A program made the position numbers and the translations under genes. From contig NZ_CP017076.1 of NCBI RefSeq assembly GCF_001742225.1, forward strand, positions 744,001 to 808,000: a stretch of DNA of 64,000 nucleotides, read 5' to 3'. The notes below the pieces were generated by a model that was not told where the DNA came from, did no database searches, and saw only the letters and a list, made by a program, of their open reading frames with translations. The stretch is from Novosphingobium resinovorum (GTDB lineage Bacteria; Pseudomonadota; Alphaproteobacteria; Sphingomonadales; Sphingomonadaceae). Shown here in pieces: positions 39,759 to 47,220 of the stretch (the first letter of the stretch is position 1; every line of letters begins with the position of its first letter).

Positions 39759-40310
39759 ATGAATTCGCTTAAAGCCGGCCTGTTCGCCTTCGCCGCCGCG
39801 TCCCTGACCATTTCAGCAACCGCGTCGGCGCATCCGGGCCATGCCGATGCAGAACTGCCCGATTCCTATGCGATCTCGACCCCGCAGATCGCTTTCTACA
39901 ACACGCCCAACCGCAAGCATGTGCTCATCAACAAGGGCGACCCCGTCACCCTGGGCAAAGTCGCCGTCGATCTCAAGACGGCGTCCAACGTGCTCGTTCA
40001 GTTCACCAGCGGCCTTGCGACCGTGACCCCCGAAGGCTGCCCTTGCTCGGTCCGCGTATCGATCCAGTTCGACGGGCAGGATCCGATCGTCATCAAGCGT
40101 GTCAACCTGGGCACAGCCAAAACCATGATCGGCGACAAGTACCAAGTCGATCGGCAGTCCGCCGACGGTTCATTCGTACTGCCGCTTCCGGCAGGGCATC
40201 ATGAAATCTCGCTGGTCGTCCAGCGCATCGAAGGCGACAGCGAAGTGTTGCATGCGTTCTACCCGAACATGCAGGCGCTCGTTTTCCCGGCCGCTCCTCA
40301 TAAGCACTGA
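39759..40310 (+). CDS. Exported protein of unknown function, His-containing
   Basis: 183 residues with a signal peptide (LFAFAAASLTISATASA). The mature protein begins HPGHADAELPD and ends PAAPHKH, so His clusters stand at both termini, suitable for metal binding. The middle part is beta-rich (VLINKGDPVTLGKVAVDLKT; VRVSIQFDGQDPIVIKRVNL) with one CPC pair (EGCPCSV). I do not recognise the family. It is monocistronic, followed by a strong terminator, and convergent with the copAB operon. A periplasmic metal-handling role is a guess from location and composition. Confidence 0.8.
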   Translation: MNSLKAGLFAFAAASLTISATASAHPGHADAELPDSYAISTPQIAFYNTPNRKHVLINKGDPVTLGKVAVDLKTASNVLVQFTSGLATVTPEGCPCSVRVSIQFDGQDPIVIKRVNLGTAKTMIGDKYQVDRQSADGSFVLPLPAGHHEISLVVQRIEGDSEVLHAFYPNMQALVFPAAPHKH

Positions 40311-40331
40311 GGCGAACAACCCTCACCTGAC

Positions 40332-40364
40332 GCCCAGCCCGGACGATCCCGGGCTGGGCTTTTT
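40332..40364 (+). terminator. Rho-independent terminator
   Basis: An 11-bp perfect stem (GCCCAGCCCGG / CCGGGCTGGGC) with a 6-nt loop, followed by TTTTT. It lies 22 nt after the stop of the unknown exported protein. Confidence 0.9.
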
Positions 40365-40391
40365 GTCGGCACTTGCGTTTCGTTAAAGAGA

Positions 40392-40438
40392 GATGACTTT
40401 ACCTTGAATGACCGTTGGTCATTCAAGGTAAAGTCATC
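40392..40438. repeat. Perfect 22-bp inverted repeat (3-nt loop)
   Basis: Arms at 40392-40413 and 40417-40438 are exact complements around GTT. It is AT-richer than its surroundings and lies 5 nt beyond the copB stop, between converging transcripts. On the minus strand it is followed by TCTCTTT, so it may end copAB transcription. The stem is longer than needed for a terminator. Confidence 0.8.
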
Positions 40439-40443
40439 GCGCC

Positions 40444-41310
40444 CTAGAACATCGCCCTGAAGCCGAAGACGGCGGAGAGGCCGGACACATCCTCGCCGGC
40501 GGCGCGGGCCAGTCGTGCGGTTCCGGCCAGCTTGCGCTCCCAGTGTACACCGACATAAGGCGCGAGGGAGCGGTTGCGTTCATACCTCAGCCGAGCGCCG
40601 AGTTCGAGGCGCTCGAACCCCGATCCGACCGCCAGTGCGGGTGCATCCTGAAACGCGAAATCGACTTCGGCTTCGGGCTCCACCACCAGCGACTGGGTGA
40701 TGCGCTGCTGATAGCCCGCCTTGCCGCGCGCATGGACATCGCCTTTTTCGGACACCAGCAATTGCCCGGTAACGTCGAACCAGTAAGGCGCCAGGCCCTC
40801 GATCCCGATCAGGGCGTAAGTCCGCCGGGGATCGGGGCGAAAATCGTGGCGCACGCCCAGCTGCAGATTGAACCACGGGTCCAGCGCATGACGCCAATAG
40901 GCATTGAGTTCGATACGTTCAGCCCGGTCGCCGAAAGTGCCCTCGCCCTCGCTGGCAAGCACCGCGCGATCGATATCGCCGCCGTACCAGGCCTGCCCGT
41001 CCCAGCCGAAGCCATCCTTGCCGTTGGCCGCCCGGTATTCCAGCCGGTCGATCTGGAGCGCGAAAGTGCTGAAATCCATCTCGCCGATCATCGCGCTGCG
41101 CGATGCGGCCATCCGTTCGGGTGCGAACACGCGGTCGGCGGCGTGGTCCTGCGGCGGCAGCGGCGCTGGCGCATCGCCCGGCTGATCCGCGGGCGCCTCG
41201 TTCGCCGACATGTCCATCATGGAGTGGTCCATCCCCGCGTGATCCTGACCCCAAGCCGGTACGGGAGCGGCCGCGAGAAGGATCGGCAGCAGTGCCTTGC
41301 GCAGCGCCAT
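40444..41310 (-). CDS. copB: Copper-resistance outer-membrane protein CopB
   Basis: 288 residues: signal peptide (ILLAAAPVPAWG), a short Met/His-rich segment (DHAGMDHSMMDMS) suited to binding copper, then the CopB beta-barrel (AMIGEMDFSTFALQIDRLEYR; FGDRAERIELNAYWRH; RYERNRSLAPYVGVHWERKL) ending in Phe. It overlaps the copA stop by 1 nt (TGATG). It is shorter in the Met-rich region than the Pseudomonas form. Confidence 0.94.
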   Translation of the reverse strand: MALRKALLPILLAAAPVPAWGQDHAGMDHSMMDMSANEAPADQPGDAPAPLPPQDHAADRVFAPERMAASRSAMIGEMDFSTFALQIDRLEYRAANGKDGFGWDGQAWYGGDIDRAVLASEGEGTFGDRAERIELNAYWRHALDPWFNLQLGVRHDFRPDPRRTYALIGIEGLAPYWFDVTGQLLVSEKGDVHARGKAGYQQRITQSLVVEPEAEVDFAFQDAPALAVGSGFERLELGARLRYERNRSLAPYVGVHWERKLAGTARLARAAGEDVSGLSAVFGFRAMF

Positions 41311-43088
41311 CAGCCTTCTCCCTGCGCCGAATCGCGCCGTACAGTGACCACGCGCATCATGCCTGCATGCATGTGCAGCAGCATGTGGCAGTGAAAGGCC
41401 CAGTCGCCTTCCGCGTCCGCCGTCAGGTCGAACGCCGCCTTGCCGCCTGGCAGGACGTTGACCGTGTGCTTGCGCGCGCGGTGTCCGGGATCGCCCTGTA
41501 CCAGTTCAAAGAAGTGCCCGTGCAGGTGGATCGGATGCGGCATCATCGTGTCGTTGATCAGGGTGACGCGCACCCGCTCGCCAAGCCGGAAGGGGATCGG
41601 CGCTGGGTTTTGCGACATTGCGGTGCCGTCCATCGACCACATGTAGCGCTCCATGTTGGCGGTCAGGTGCACCTCCACCTGCCGCGTCGGCACGCGCGGA
41701 TCGGGGTTTGGATCGCGCGAATGCAGGTCCGCATACGTCAGCACACGATGCTCGACGTTCTCCAGCCCGGTGGGACGATCCGCCAGCCGGTCCACCGGCA
41801 TCGGCGATAGCGTGGCGACACCCGGTCCCATCTTCACGGACGGCGCCACAGAAGCATCGCGCATCTTCATGGAATGGCCCGACATGCTCTCGTTCGCGGG
41901 CTTGGACAGGTCGATCTCGCCGTCCTGCCCCATGTCCATGCCGGACATGTCCATGCCCATGTCGCGCATGGTCAGGAGCGGGCGCTTGCGAAGCTGCGGC
42001 ACCGACGCAGCCAGACCCATACGCTGTGCCAGGGTCGCGCGGACCTGCCCGGAACGATCGAGCGCCTCGGCAATGATGCCATAGCTTTGCTCGGCTCCCG
42101 GCTCGATGATGAAGTCGTACGTTTCGGCGATGGCAATCTGCACTTCGTCCGTCTCGACCGGCTGGACCAGGTTGCCGTCCGCCGCCACCACCATCAGCGG
42201 CAGGCCGGGAATACGGAAGTTGAAATTGGTCATCGACGACGCATTGATCACCCGCAGGCGTACCCGCTCCCCCGGAGCGAACAGCCCGGTCCAGTTCTCC
42301 GCCGTGCCATGGCCGTTGATCAGGAAGCTGTACGTCGACCCCGTCACGTCGGAGATGTCGCTGGCATCCATCCGCATCTGGCCCCAGGCAACGCGATCGG
42401 ACAGCGACTGGTCGCGGCCCGCCACCAGTCCTTCCAGTGTCTGCTTCTGACGGTTGAAATAGCCGCTCAACATCTTGAGGCGGCGCATCTGCTCGTGCGG
42501 GTGGATCGGGCTCCAGTCACTCAGGACCAGCACATGTTCGCGTTCGAAGGCCAACGCATCGGATGCGGCGGGGTCGATGACGATCGGGCCGAACAGGCCC
42601 ATCGCCTCCTGCATGCCGGAATGCGAATGATACCAGAACGTACCCGAATGACGCAGCGCGAACTCGTACGTGAAGGTCTCGCCGGGGTCGATGCCGGGGA
42701 AGCTGATCCCGGGCACGCCGTCCATCTGGAACGGCACCAGCAGGCCATGCCAGTGGATCGATGTCTGCTCCCGCAGCCGGTTGGTTACGGCGATGCGCAC
42801 CGTCTGTCCTTCGCGCAGGCGCAGCAGCGGAGCGGGCAAAGTGCCGTTGACGGTCACCGTATGGCCCGAGCGGCTACCGGTGGCGAAGTGGCTTTCGGCG
42901 ATCTGCAGCGCGATGCTCTCGCCCGATAGCACGCCCGATCCGGCAGAGGCATGGGCGATTCCGGCGGTTCCGCTGCGCGCCCATGCCGGGAACAGCCTGG
43001 ACAAGCCGAGAGTACCCGCCAGCGCCCCGCCCATGGCGAGAAGGCGGCGGCGATCGAGGGCGATGGTGGTGAAGTCCGGCGAAGTCAT
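41310..43088 (-). CDS. copA: Copper-resistance multicopper oxidase CopA
   Basis: 592 residues with a Tat signal (DRRRLLAMGGALAG). The four copper-ligand blocks are present: HWHGLLVPFQMDG, FWYHSHSG, HPIHLHGHFFEL and FHCHMLLHMHAGMM, the last with the type-1 Cys, His and Met. A Met-rich insert (MGMDMSGMDMGQ; MSGHSMKM) lies before the third cupredoxin domain. It oxidises Cu(I) in the periplasm. The ATG at 43088 is the first plausible start after the sigma-factor stop (25-nt gap); an in-frame TTG at 43127 overlapping the sigma gene is the alternative. Confidence 0.94.
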   Translation of the reverse strand: MTSPDFTTIALDRRRLLAMGGALAGTLGLSRLFPAWARSGTAGIAHASAGSGVLSGESIALQIAESHFATGSRSGHTVTVNGTLPAPLLRLREGQTVRIAVTNRLREQTSIHWHGLLVPFQMDGVPGISFPGIDPGETFTYEFALRHSGTFWYHSHSGMQEAMGLFGPIVIDPAASDALAFEREHVLVLSDWSPIHPHEQMRRLKMLSGYFNRQKQTLEGLVAGRDQSLSDRVAWGQMRMDASDISDVTGSTYSFLINGHGTAENWTGLFAPGERVRLRVINASSMTNFNFRIPGLPLMVVAADGNLVQPVETDEVQIAIAETYDFIIEPGAEQSYGIIAEALDRSGQVRATLAQRMGLAASVPQLRKRPLLTMRDMGMDMSGMDMGQDGEIDLSKPANESMSGHSMKMRDASVAPSVKMGPGVATLSPMPVDRLADRPTGLENVEHRVLTYADLHSRDPNPDPRVPTRQVEVHLTANMERYMWSMDGTAMSQNPAPIPFRLGERVRVTLINDTMMPHPIHLHGHFFELVQGDPGHRARKHTVNVLPGGKAAFDLTADAEGDWAFHCHMLLHMHAGMMRVVTVRRDSAQGEG

Positions 43089-43113
43089 GCCTCTCAATAC
43101 GTCAGCGGACGCG

Positions 43114-43686
43114 CTATCCCTCGACAAGGTGCGACAATTTCTGCCGCGCGCGGTAGATGCGCGTTTCCACCGCCTTGCGGCTGACGCCCAGGATCGCGGC
43201 GGCTTCGTCCTGCGGCAGCCCCTCCATGGCGCAAAGCAGCAGCGGCTCCTTGAGCGTATCGGGCAGGGCTGCGATGGCGGCGTGAATCCGCGCGACTTCC
43301 TGCCGGGACTTCAACGCCGCCTCCGGATCGGGCTGTGCATCGGGCACGTGCGCGGCATCCTCGATCGGTAGCGCGAAGGCGAACAGCCGCCGCACCGCGC
43401 GCCGCCGCGTCCAGTCGCGGCACTTGTTGAGCGCGATGCGCAGAAGCCAGGCGCGGAACGGCCGTGCCGGATCATAGCGATGCAGCGACAGGAACGCGGC
43501 CACGAAGCTGTCCTGCGTGACGTCCAGCGCATCGGCCTCATGGTCCAGATAGCCGCGCACCATGCGGAACACCGCGCTGCGATGCGCCTCCATAAGCGCG
43601 TCGAACCCGAACTGTTTCCCCGCCAGCGCTGCCGCCACGGCGGCTGCATCGTCTCTGGAATCGTCCTTGGAAGCGGAACCCGTCAC
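43114..43686 (-). CDS. ECF sigma factor (CnrH-like) of the copper locus
   Basis: 190 residues. Sigma-70 region 2 is at about 28-95 (FGFDALMEAHRSAVFRMVRG; DALDVTQDSFVAAF; PFRAWLLRIALNKCRDW), and region 4 at about 130-185 (LPDTLKEPLLLCAMEGLPQD; AAAILGVSRKAVETRIYRAR). It lies 7 nt after the CnrX-like gene and directly before copA, so a CnrYXH order is conserved. Predicted to read the paired promoters at 44448-44474 and 44509-44535. Confidence 0.92.
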   Translation of the reverse strand: MTGSASKDDSRDDAAAVAAALAGKQFGFDALMEAHRSAVFRMVRGYLDHEADALDVTQDSFVAAFLSLHRYDPARPFRAWLLRIALNKCRDWTRRRAVRRLFAFALPIEDAAHVPDAQPDPEAALKSRQEVARIHAAIAALPDTLKEPLLLCAMEGLPQDEAAAILGVSRKAVETRIYRARQKLSHLVEG

Positions 43687-43693
43687 CGCGGCG

Positions 43694-44134
43694 TCAGTCC
43701 TGCGGCGGCGACGTCAGGGCCTTTGCCACGGCCTTGTCGAAACGGCCGGTCTGGTCGGAACGCAGCACCCTGCGCATGGCGAAGACATGCTGCAGCGTCG
43801 CCTTCTGCAATTCACCCATGGCCATGTGCGAGCGGTCGATCGCCTTTTCCACATCGGGGCCATAGGCATGTTCGCGGGTGATCGCAGCGGCCAGATCGGC
43901 ATTGGCGGCGCGCATCTCGGTTTCGATTCTGCGGCGGTGTACCGAAAAATCCTGCTCCAGCTTGTCGATACGACGCCCTTGTTCCGCATCCAGCGTGAGA
44001 TCGTGATGAAGCACAACATGCAGACCGCTTTCACCCGACATGTTTGCCCGCAGGCTCTGTCCGATCCACAGCGCCGCCAGCGTCATCAGGGCCGTTGCAA
44101 CCGCTACGACGCAATACCGATAAAGCGACACCAT
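43694..44134 (-). CDS. Periplasmic heavy-metal sensor, CnrX-like
   Basis: 146 residues: one N-terminal membrane anchor (VVAVATALMTLAALWIG), then an all-helical periplasmic domain. It is rich in His at helix starts (LHVVLHHDLTLDAEQ; FSVHRRRIE; REHAYGPDVE; RSHMAMGEL; LQHVFAMRR), as in the CnrX/NccX/ZraP-related metal-resistance sensors. Metal binding is expected to release the sigma factor through the anti-sigma protein encoded just upstream. The start at 44134 comes 2 nt after the stop of that gene. Confidence 0.85.
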   Translation of the reverse strand: MVSLYRYCVVAVATALMTLAALWIGQSLRANMSGESGLHVVLHHDLTLDAEQGRRIDKLEQDFSVHRRRIETEMRAANADLAAAITREHAYGPDVEKAIDRSHMAMGELQKATLQHVFAMRRVLRSDQTGRFDKAVAKALTSPPQD

Positions 44135-44136
44135 GC

Positions 44137-44412
44137 TCAGACTTTCAGAATTCGGGAGGGCGCGGCATCGGGTATCGTCAGTAACGCGTCGCGGTCGTTG
44201 CGCCCCAGATCGAGGACGGACGGTTGCTGGGAATAAGCGCCAAACAGCCCTACTATGATCGCCACGCCGCACCCCGTCAGCAGACCACGACGAACCGCCA
44301 GACGCTGCTGCCCGGCCGCAACCCCGGCCAGCACGGCGCCGTTGATAGAGGACAGTGCATCGGGCATTCGCTCGTCACGCAAGATGCCGAACATATCCTC
44401 AAGGTCGTTCAT
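44137..44412 (-). CDS. CnrY-like membrane anti-sigma protein
   Basis: 91 residues: a short cytoplasmic part (NDLEDMFGILRDERMPDALS), one transmembrane helix (GLLTGCGVAIIVGLFGAYS) and a small periplasmic tail, the layout of CnrY-type anti-sigma factors. I prefer the ATG at 44412 to upstream codons at 44436/44439, because the conserved promoter at 44448-44474 would place the transcript start at about 44441, leaving no leader for those. First gene of the Y-X-H-copA-copB operon. Confidence 0.75.
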   Translation of the reverse strand: MNDLEDMFGILRDERMPDALSSINGAVLAGVAAGQQRLAVRRGLLTGCGVAIIVGLFGAYSQQPSVLDLGRNDRDALLTIPDAAPSRILKV

Positions 44413-44447
44413 CTGCCCAGTCTCGCCATGATCCATCACATCTCTTT

Positions 44448-44474
44448 ATACGCGAAGCCTGCGCACATCCCTCA
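44448..44474 (-). promoter_or_regulatory. ECF-type promoter of the anti-sigma/copAB operon
   Basis: Read on the minus strand: TGAGGGATG, 11 nt, CGCGTAT. Identical blocks and spacing occur in the divergent promoter at 44509-44535. TGAGGG and CGTAT are then 16 nt apart, the expected -35/-10 distance of an ECF promoter. Predicted target of the locus's own sigma factor. Confidence 0.7.
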
Positions 44475-44508
44475 GTGCCGGAAGGCGCGAAAATTCTCCA
44501 GCGGTGTT

Positions 44509-44535
44509 TGAGGGATGCAACGGACAGCCGCGTAT
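44509..44535 (+). promoter_or_regulatory. ECF-type promoter of copCD
   Basis: TGAGGGATG (44509-44517), 11 nt, CGCGTAT (44529-44535), the same as the divergent promoter. It gives a leader of about 45 nt to the copC ATG, with AAAGGA upstream of the start. Confidence 0.7.
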
Positions 44536-44587
44536 CTTCAGGTGCAAGTCGGTCGGAATCCTTCCCCGACTGGATAAAGGACATTCC

Positions 44588-44974
44588 ATGCGCCTGGTTT
44601 CCCTCACCGCCGCCGCCCTGGCCCTTGCCGTTGCCGTTGCCGCCGCCCCTTCCATCGTATTCGCCCATCCCAAGCTCGTGAACGCAATGCCGGCGGTAAA
44701 CGCGACGGTTGGCAAGGCCAATGCGATCTCGCTCACGTTTTCAGAAGATCTCGTCGGGCCGCTATCAGGTGTCGACCTCGTCATGACGGGTATGCCGGGC
44801 ATGGCCGATCACAAGCCGATGCCGATCAAGGGCATTACCGCCAAGGCAAACGGCAAGATCCTTTCGGTCGCCCTCCCCCGCCCCCTACCGACCGGGAGCT
44901 ATATGCTGTCCTGGCATGCCGTAGCCGCCGACCAGCACCGGGTCGAGGGCTCCTATACTTTCACGGTTCGCTAA
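44588..44974 (+). CDS. copC: Periplasmic copper-binding protein CopC
   Basis: 128 residues: signal peptide (ALALAVAVAAAPSIVFA), then the CopC domain starting at His (HPKLVNAMPAVNATVG), with the LTFSEDLVGPLSGVDLVMTG strand. Copper-site residues are in the central Met/His segment (MTGMPGMADHKPM) and near the end (SWHAVAADQHRVEGSY). The start at 44588 is supported by AAAGGA upstream and by the promoter position. Ten nt before the copD start; the two form the divergent arm of the copper locus. Confidence 0.92.
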   Translation: MRLVSLTAAALALAVAVAAAPSIVFAHPKLVNAMPAVNATVGKANAISLTFSEDLVGPLSGVDLVMTGMPGMADHKPMPIKGITAKANGKILSVALPRPLPTGSYMLSWHAVAADQHRVEGSYTFTVR

Positions 44975-44984
44975 GGGCGCTTGC

Positions 44985-45851
44985 GTGAACGCCCTCGTCG
45001 TCGCCCGTTTCACAAGTTACTTGTTTCTGTTGGGAGCGGCGGGGCTACCCTTTTACGGGACGATCCGGCGCAGGCCGCCATACGATCCGGCCCGGCGCAT
45101 CGTTCTCCTGTGCATAGCGGTCATTGCCATCGTCGCTTCCGCAGCATGGGCGATCGTCAATGTGGCAGCCATGGCAGGGGTGGAACTGCACGAGCTCGAC
45201 ACCGAAACCGTCTTCATGGTCCTGCGGGCAACACCGTTGGGAAACGTAGTGCAGACACGCCTGGCATTTCTGGTGCTGTTTTGCGCTGCGCTCGCATGGC
45301 GTCCCACTCCGTGGCTACTTTCCGTCTTCGCGCTTCTCGCCCTTGCGACATCGGCCTGGGCAGGTCACGCTGGCGCGGGTGAAGGATCATCGGGAACATT
45401 GCTTCACGCCAGCGACGTCATCCATCTGTTCGCCGCGGCGCTCTGGCTAGGTGCGCTCCTGTCGTTCACCACGCGGCTGTTCTGCGGGTTGGAGCCCGCA
45501 CAGGTGATATGCGATCTTGCCGAATTCGCCGACGCCGGAACCATTGTCGTCGCCGCGCTGATCGGCTCCGGTCTCGTTAACGCCTGGTTGATCGCTGATC
45601 CGTCAAAAGACGGCCTCGGCACTTTGTCATACGGATCTTGGCTTTCGCTTATCGGCGCCAAAATCCTGTTTTTCGGCGCAATGCTTGGCTTTGCCGCTCT
45701 CAACAGATGGCGTTTTGTTCCATCGGTTGTCGCGGGCTCGCCGAGCGCTGTCACAATGCTCAAATGGTCGCTGGCCCTGGAAACTGCCTGTGCGATCACG
45801 GTCATAATCATAGTGGCCTACGCCGGCCAGCTCTCGCCATCCGGCGCGTGA
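44985..45851 (+). CDS. copD: CopD-family copper-resistance membrane protein
   Basis: 288 residues with eight hydrophobic helices. Family features include FLLGAAGLPFYGTIRRRP near the start, HAGAGEGSSGTLLHASDVIH and FAAALWLGALLSF in the middle (His residues probably binding copper or heme) and LIGAKILFFGAMLGFAALNRWR near the end. CopD moves copper across the inner membrane together with CopC. GTG/ATG choice is unclear, but the reading begins right after the copC stop. Confidence 0.9.
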   Translation: MNALVVARFTSYLFLLGAAGLPFYGTIRRRPPYDPARRIVLLCIAVIAIVASAAWAIVNVAAMAGVELHELDTETVFMVLRATPLGNVVQTRLAFLVLFCAALAWRPTPWLLSVFALLALATSAWAGHAGAGEGSSGTLLHASDVIHLFAAALWLGALLSFTTRLFCGLEPAQVICDLAEFADAGTIVVAALIGSGLVNAWLIADPSKDGLGTLSYGSWLSLIGAKILFFGAMLGFAALNRWRFVPSVVAGSPSAVTMLKWSLALETACAITVIIIVAYAGQLSPSGA

Positions 45852-45978
45852 TCATGCTCATCGGGACATGACGGCAGCTTTCCCGATGTCGCCCAGCAAA
45901 CTTTGACGATACGATCGGCCAGCGCCTTTGCCCCGGCCCCCAGAGGCGCGCGCGGAATACCGGCAAAGGAGTTGTGCG

Positions 45979-46404
45979 ATGGCAAGTCTCGAAGCCCGCC
46001 TGATCGGCCTGACGATCGATCGTTCCATGAAAGAGGCCTACGCCTTTGCCAGCCAGCCCGAAAACTTTCCGGAATGGGCGGCAGGCATGTCGTCCTCTCT
46101 TCACCGTGAAGGCGAGACGTGGCGGGCAGAGACACCGCTGGGGGAGGCCACGATCAGGTTCAGCCCTCCCAATGAATTCGGCGTGCTCGACCATTGGGTC
46201 ACGCTGCCGGGCAAGCCCGTCATCTACATCCCGCTGCGCATGATCGAGAACGGGACCGGCACACAGGTGGCGTTCACGCTATTCCGGCAGCCGGGCATGA
46301 GCGAAGCCGATTTCGATCAGGACGCCGCGATGGTCGAGAAGGATCTCGCCGCGCTAAAGCGCCTGCTGGAAAGCCGTGAGCCTCCCCAAAGCGGCCAGGC
46401 GTGA
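45979..46404 (+). CDS. SRPBCC-fold (polyketide cyclase/dehydrase-like) protein
   Basis: 141 residues fitting the START/Bet v1-like SRPBCC fold: DRSMKEAYAFASQPENFPEW at the start, TPLGEATIRFSPPNEFGVLD in the middle and a long C-terminal helix (DQDAAMVEKDLAALKRLLES). AAGGAG lies eight nt before the ATG. Proteins of this kind bind hydrophobic ligands; function is unknown. Same direction as copCD, 127 nt downstream. Confidence 0.85.
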   Translation: MASLEARLIGLTIDRSMKEAYAFASQPENFPEWAAGMSSSLHREGETWRAETPLGEATIRFSPPNEFGVLDHWVTLPGKPVIYIPLRMIENGTGTQVAFTLFRQPGMSEADFDQDAAMVEKDLAALKRLLESREPPQSGQA

Positions 46405-46726
46405 CCGGCAGTCCCGAGACACCTGAGGCCAAGGCTGCCCGCCCCACCGAGCGTTCGTCCGAGATCGTTCACGAATGGGCGTCGCGGCGAGTTCACAGGC
46501 GCGCTGTCGCTGCCGTTCGAGCTGCTCCCGCGCAGCCGGTCGATACGCATCGTTTTGCGCCGCAAGCAACATATGCCGCTACAACCGATTGTAATCGAAG
46601 TCTTCCAAAGAGATATCCGTGCGCAATAGGTCGATCGCTTCTTCGCTGCTGCCCGTGACTTGAGCGCTGGCGGCATGCGGTCCTGCTTCCGAAGCGCCTG
46701 ACGACCCTGCATCCCGCGTCAGCAAC
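46405..46726. other. Stretch without a clear gene; possible decayed minus-strand frame
   Basis: On the minus strand one frame reads EEAIDLLRTDISLEDFDYNR, then a stop, then HMLLAAQNDAYRPAAREQLE and on to 46354. It looks protein-like but I cannot name it. Treat it as a possible remnant only. Confidence 0.3.
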
Positions 46727-47131
46727 GACGAGATCCGCTGGACTGACGCGGCCTTGCGCGATCTGCGTGCCGCCGATCTCGTGCCGGACTACATGACTTC
46801 GGTTAATCCGGGCGCGTTCTATGGCTGGCCCTATAGCTACTACGGCAATCACGCAGACCCGCGCGTCCATCCGTAGAAGCCCGAGATGGGGCGGAAGGCG
46901 AGCACGGCAGTTGGCATCGCCGCCAACTGGTTGGGATACAAGGTGGTATGGTTTCCCTTCACGACCGGCCGTCCTTCCGGCAAGCCGCGCGAATTCGTGA
47001 TCGGGTTCATAGGCTTCGACGGCAAGTCCCGGGGGTGTGCGGTGGGCGCGACCTACGATCCGGTCCGCCCCACGCTGGGGGTCGCCGACGACTTGTCGAA
47101 CACGGTCTGGCGGATCACTCCATCAGGTTGA
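46727..47131 (+). pseudogene. Sorbosone/glucose-dehydrogenase-like beta-propeller remnant
   Basis: The frame reads [32 protein letters not shown], then a TAG at 46874-46876. It continues with KPEMG, GYKVVWFPFTTGRPSGKPRE and LGVADDLSNTVWRITPSG. This is the C-terminal third of exported PQQ-type sorbosone dehydrogenases. Compared with the family, the HTASLGL and HGSWNR segments are deleted as well. A dead gene. Confidence 0.8.
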
Positions 47132-47169
47132 AGCGCCATTCGTCATTGCGCCCCTTTCCTGTCGCAATA

Positions 47170-47199
47170 GCCGCCGCGTCGAGAGTTCAACGCGGCGGC
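47170..47199 (-). terminator. Hairpin after the porin gene
   Basis: 10-bp arms GCCGCCGCGT / ACGCGGCGGC with a 10-nt loop, 21 nt beyond the stop of the minus-strand porin gene. No T-run, so possibly a factor-assisted terminator. Confidence 0.5.
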
Positions 47200-47220
47200 C
47201 ATGTCTTGCAATCGAACTGA

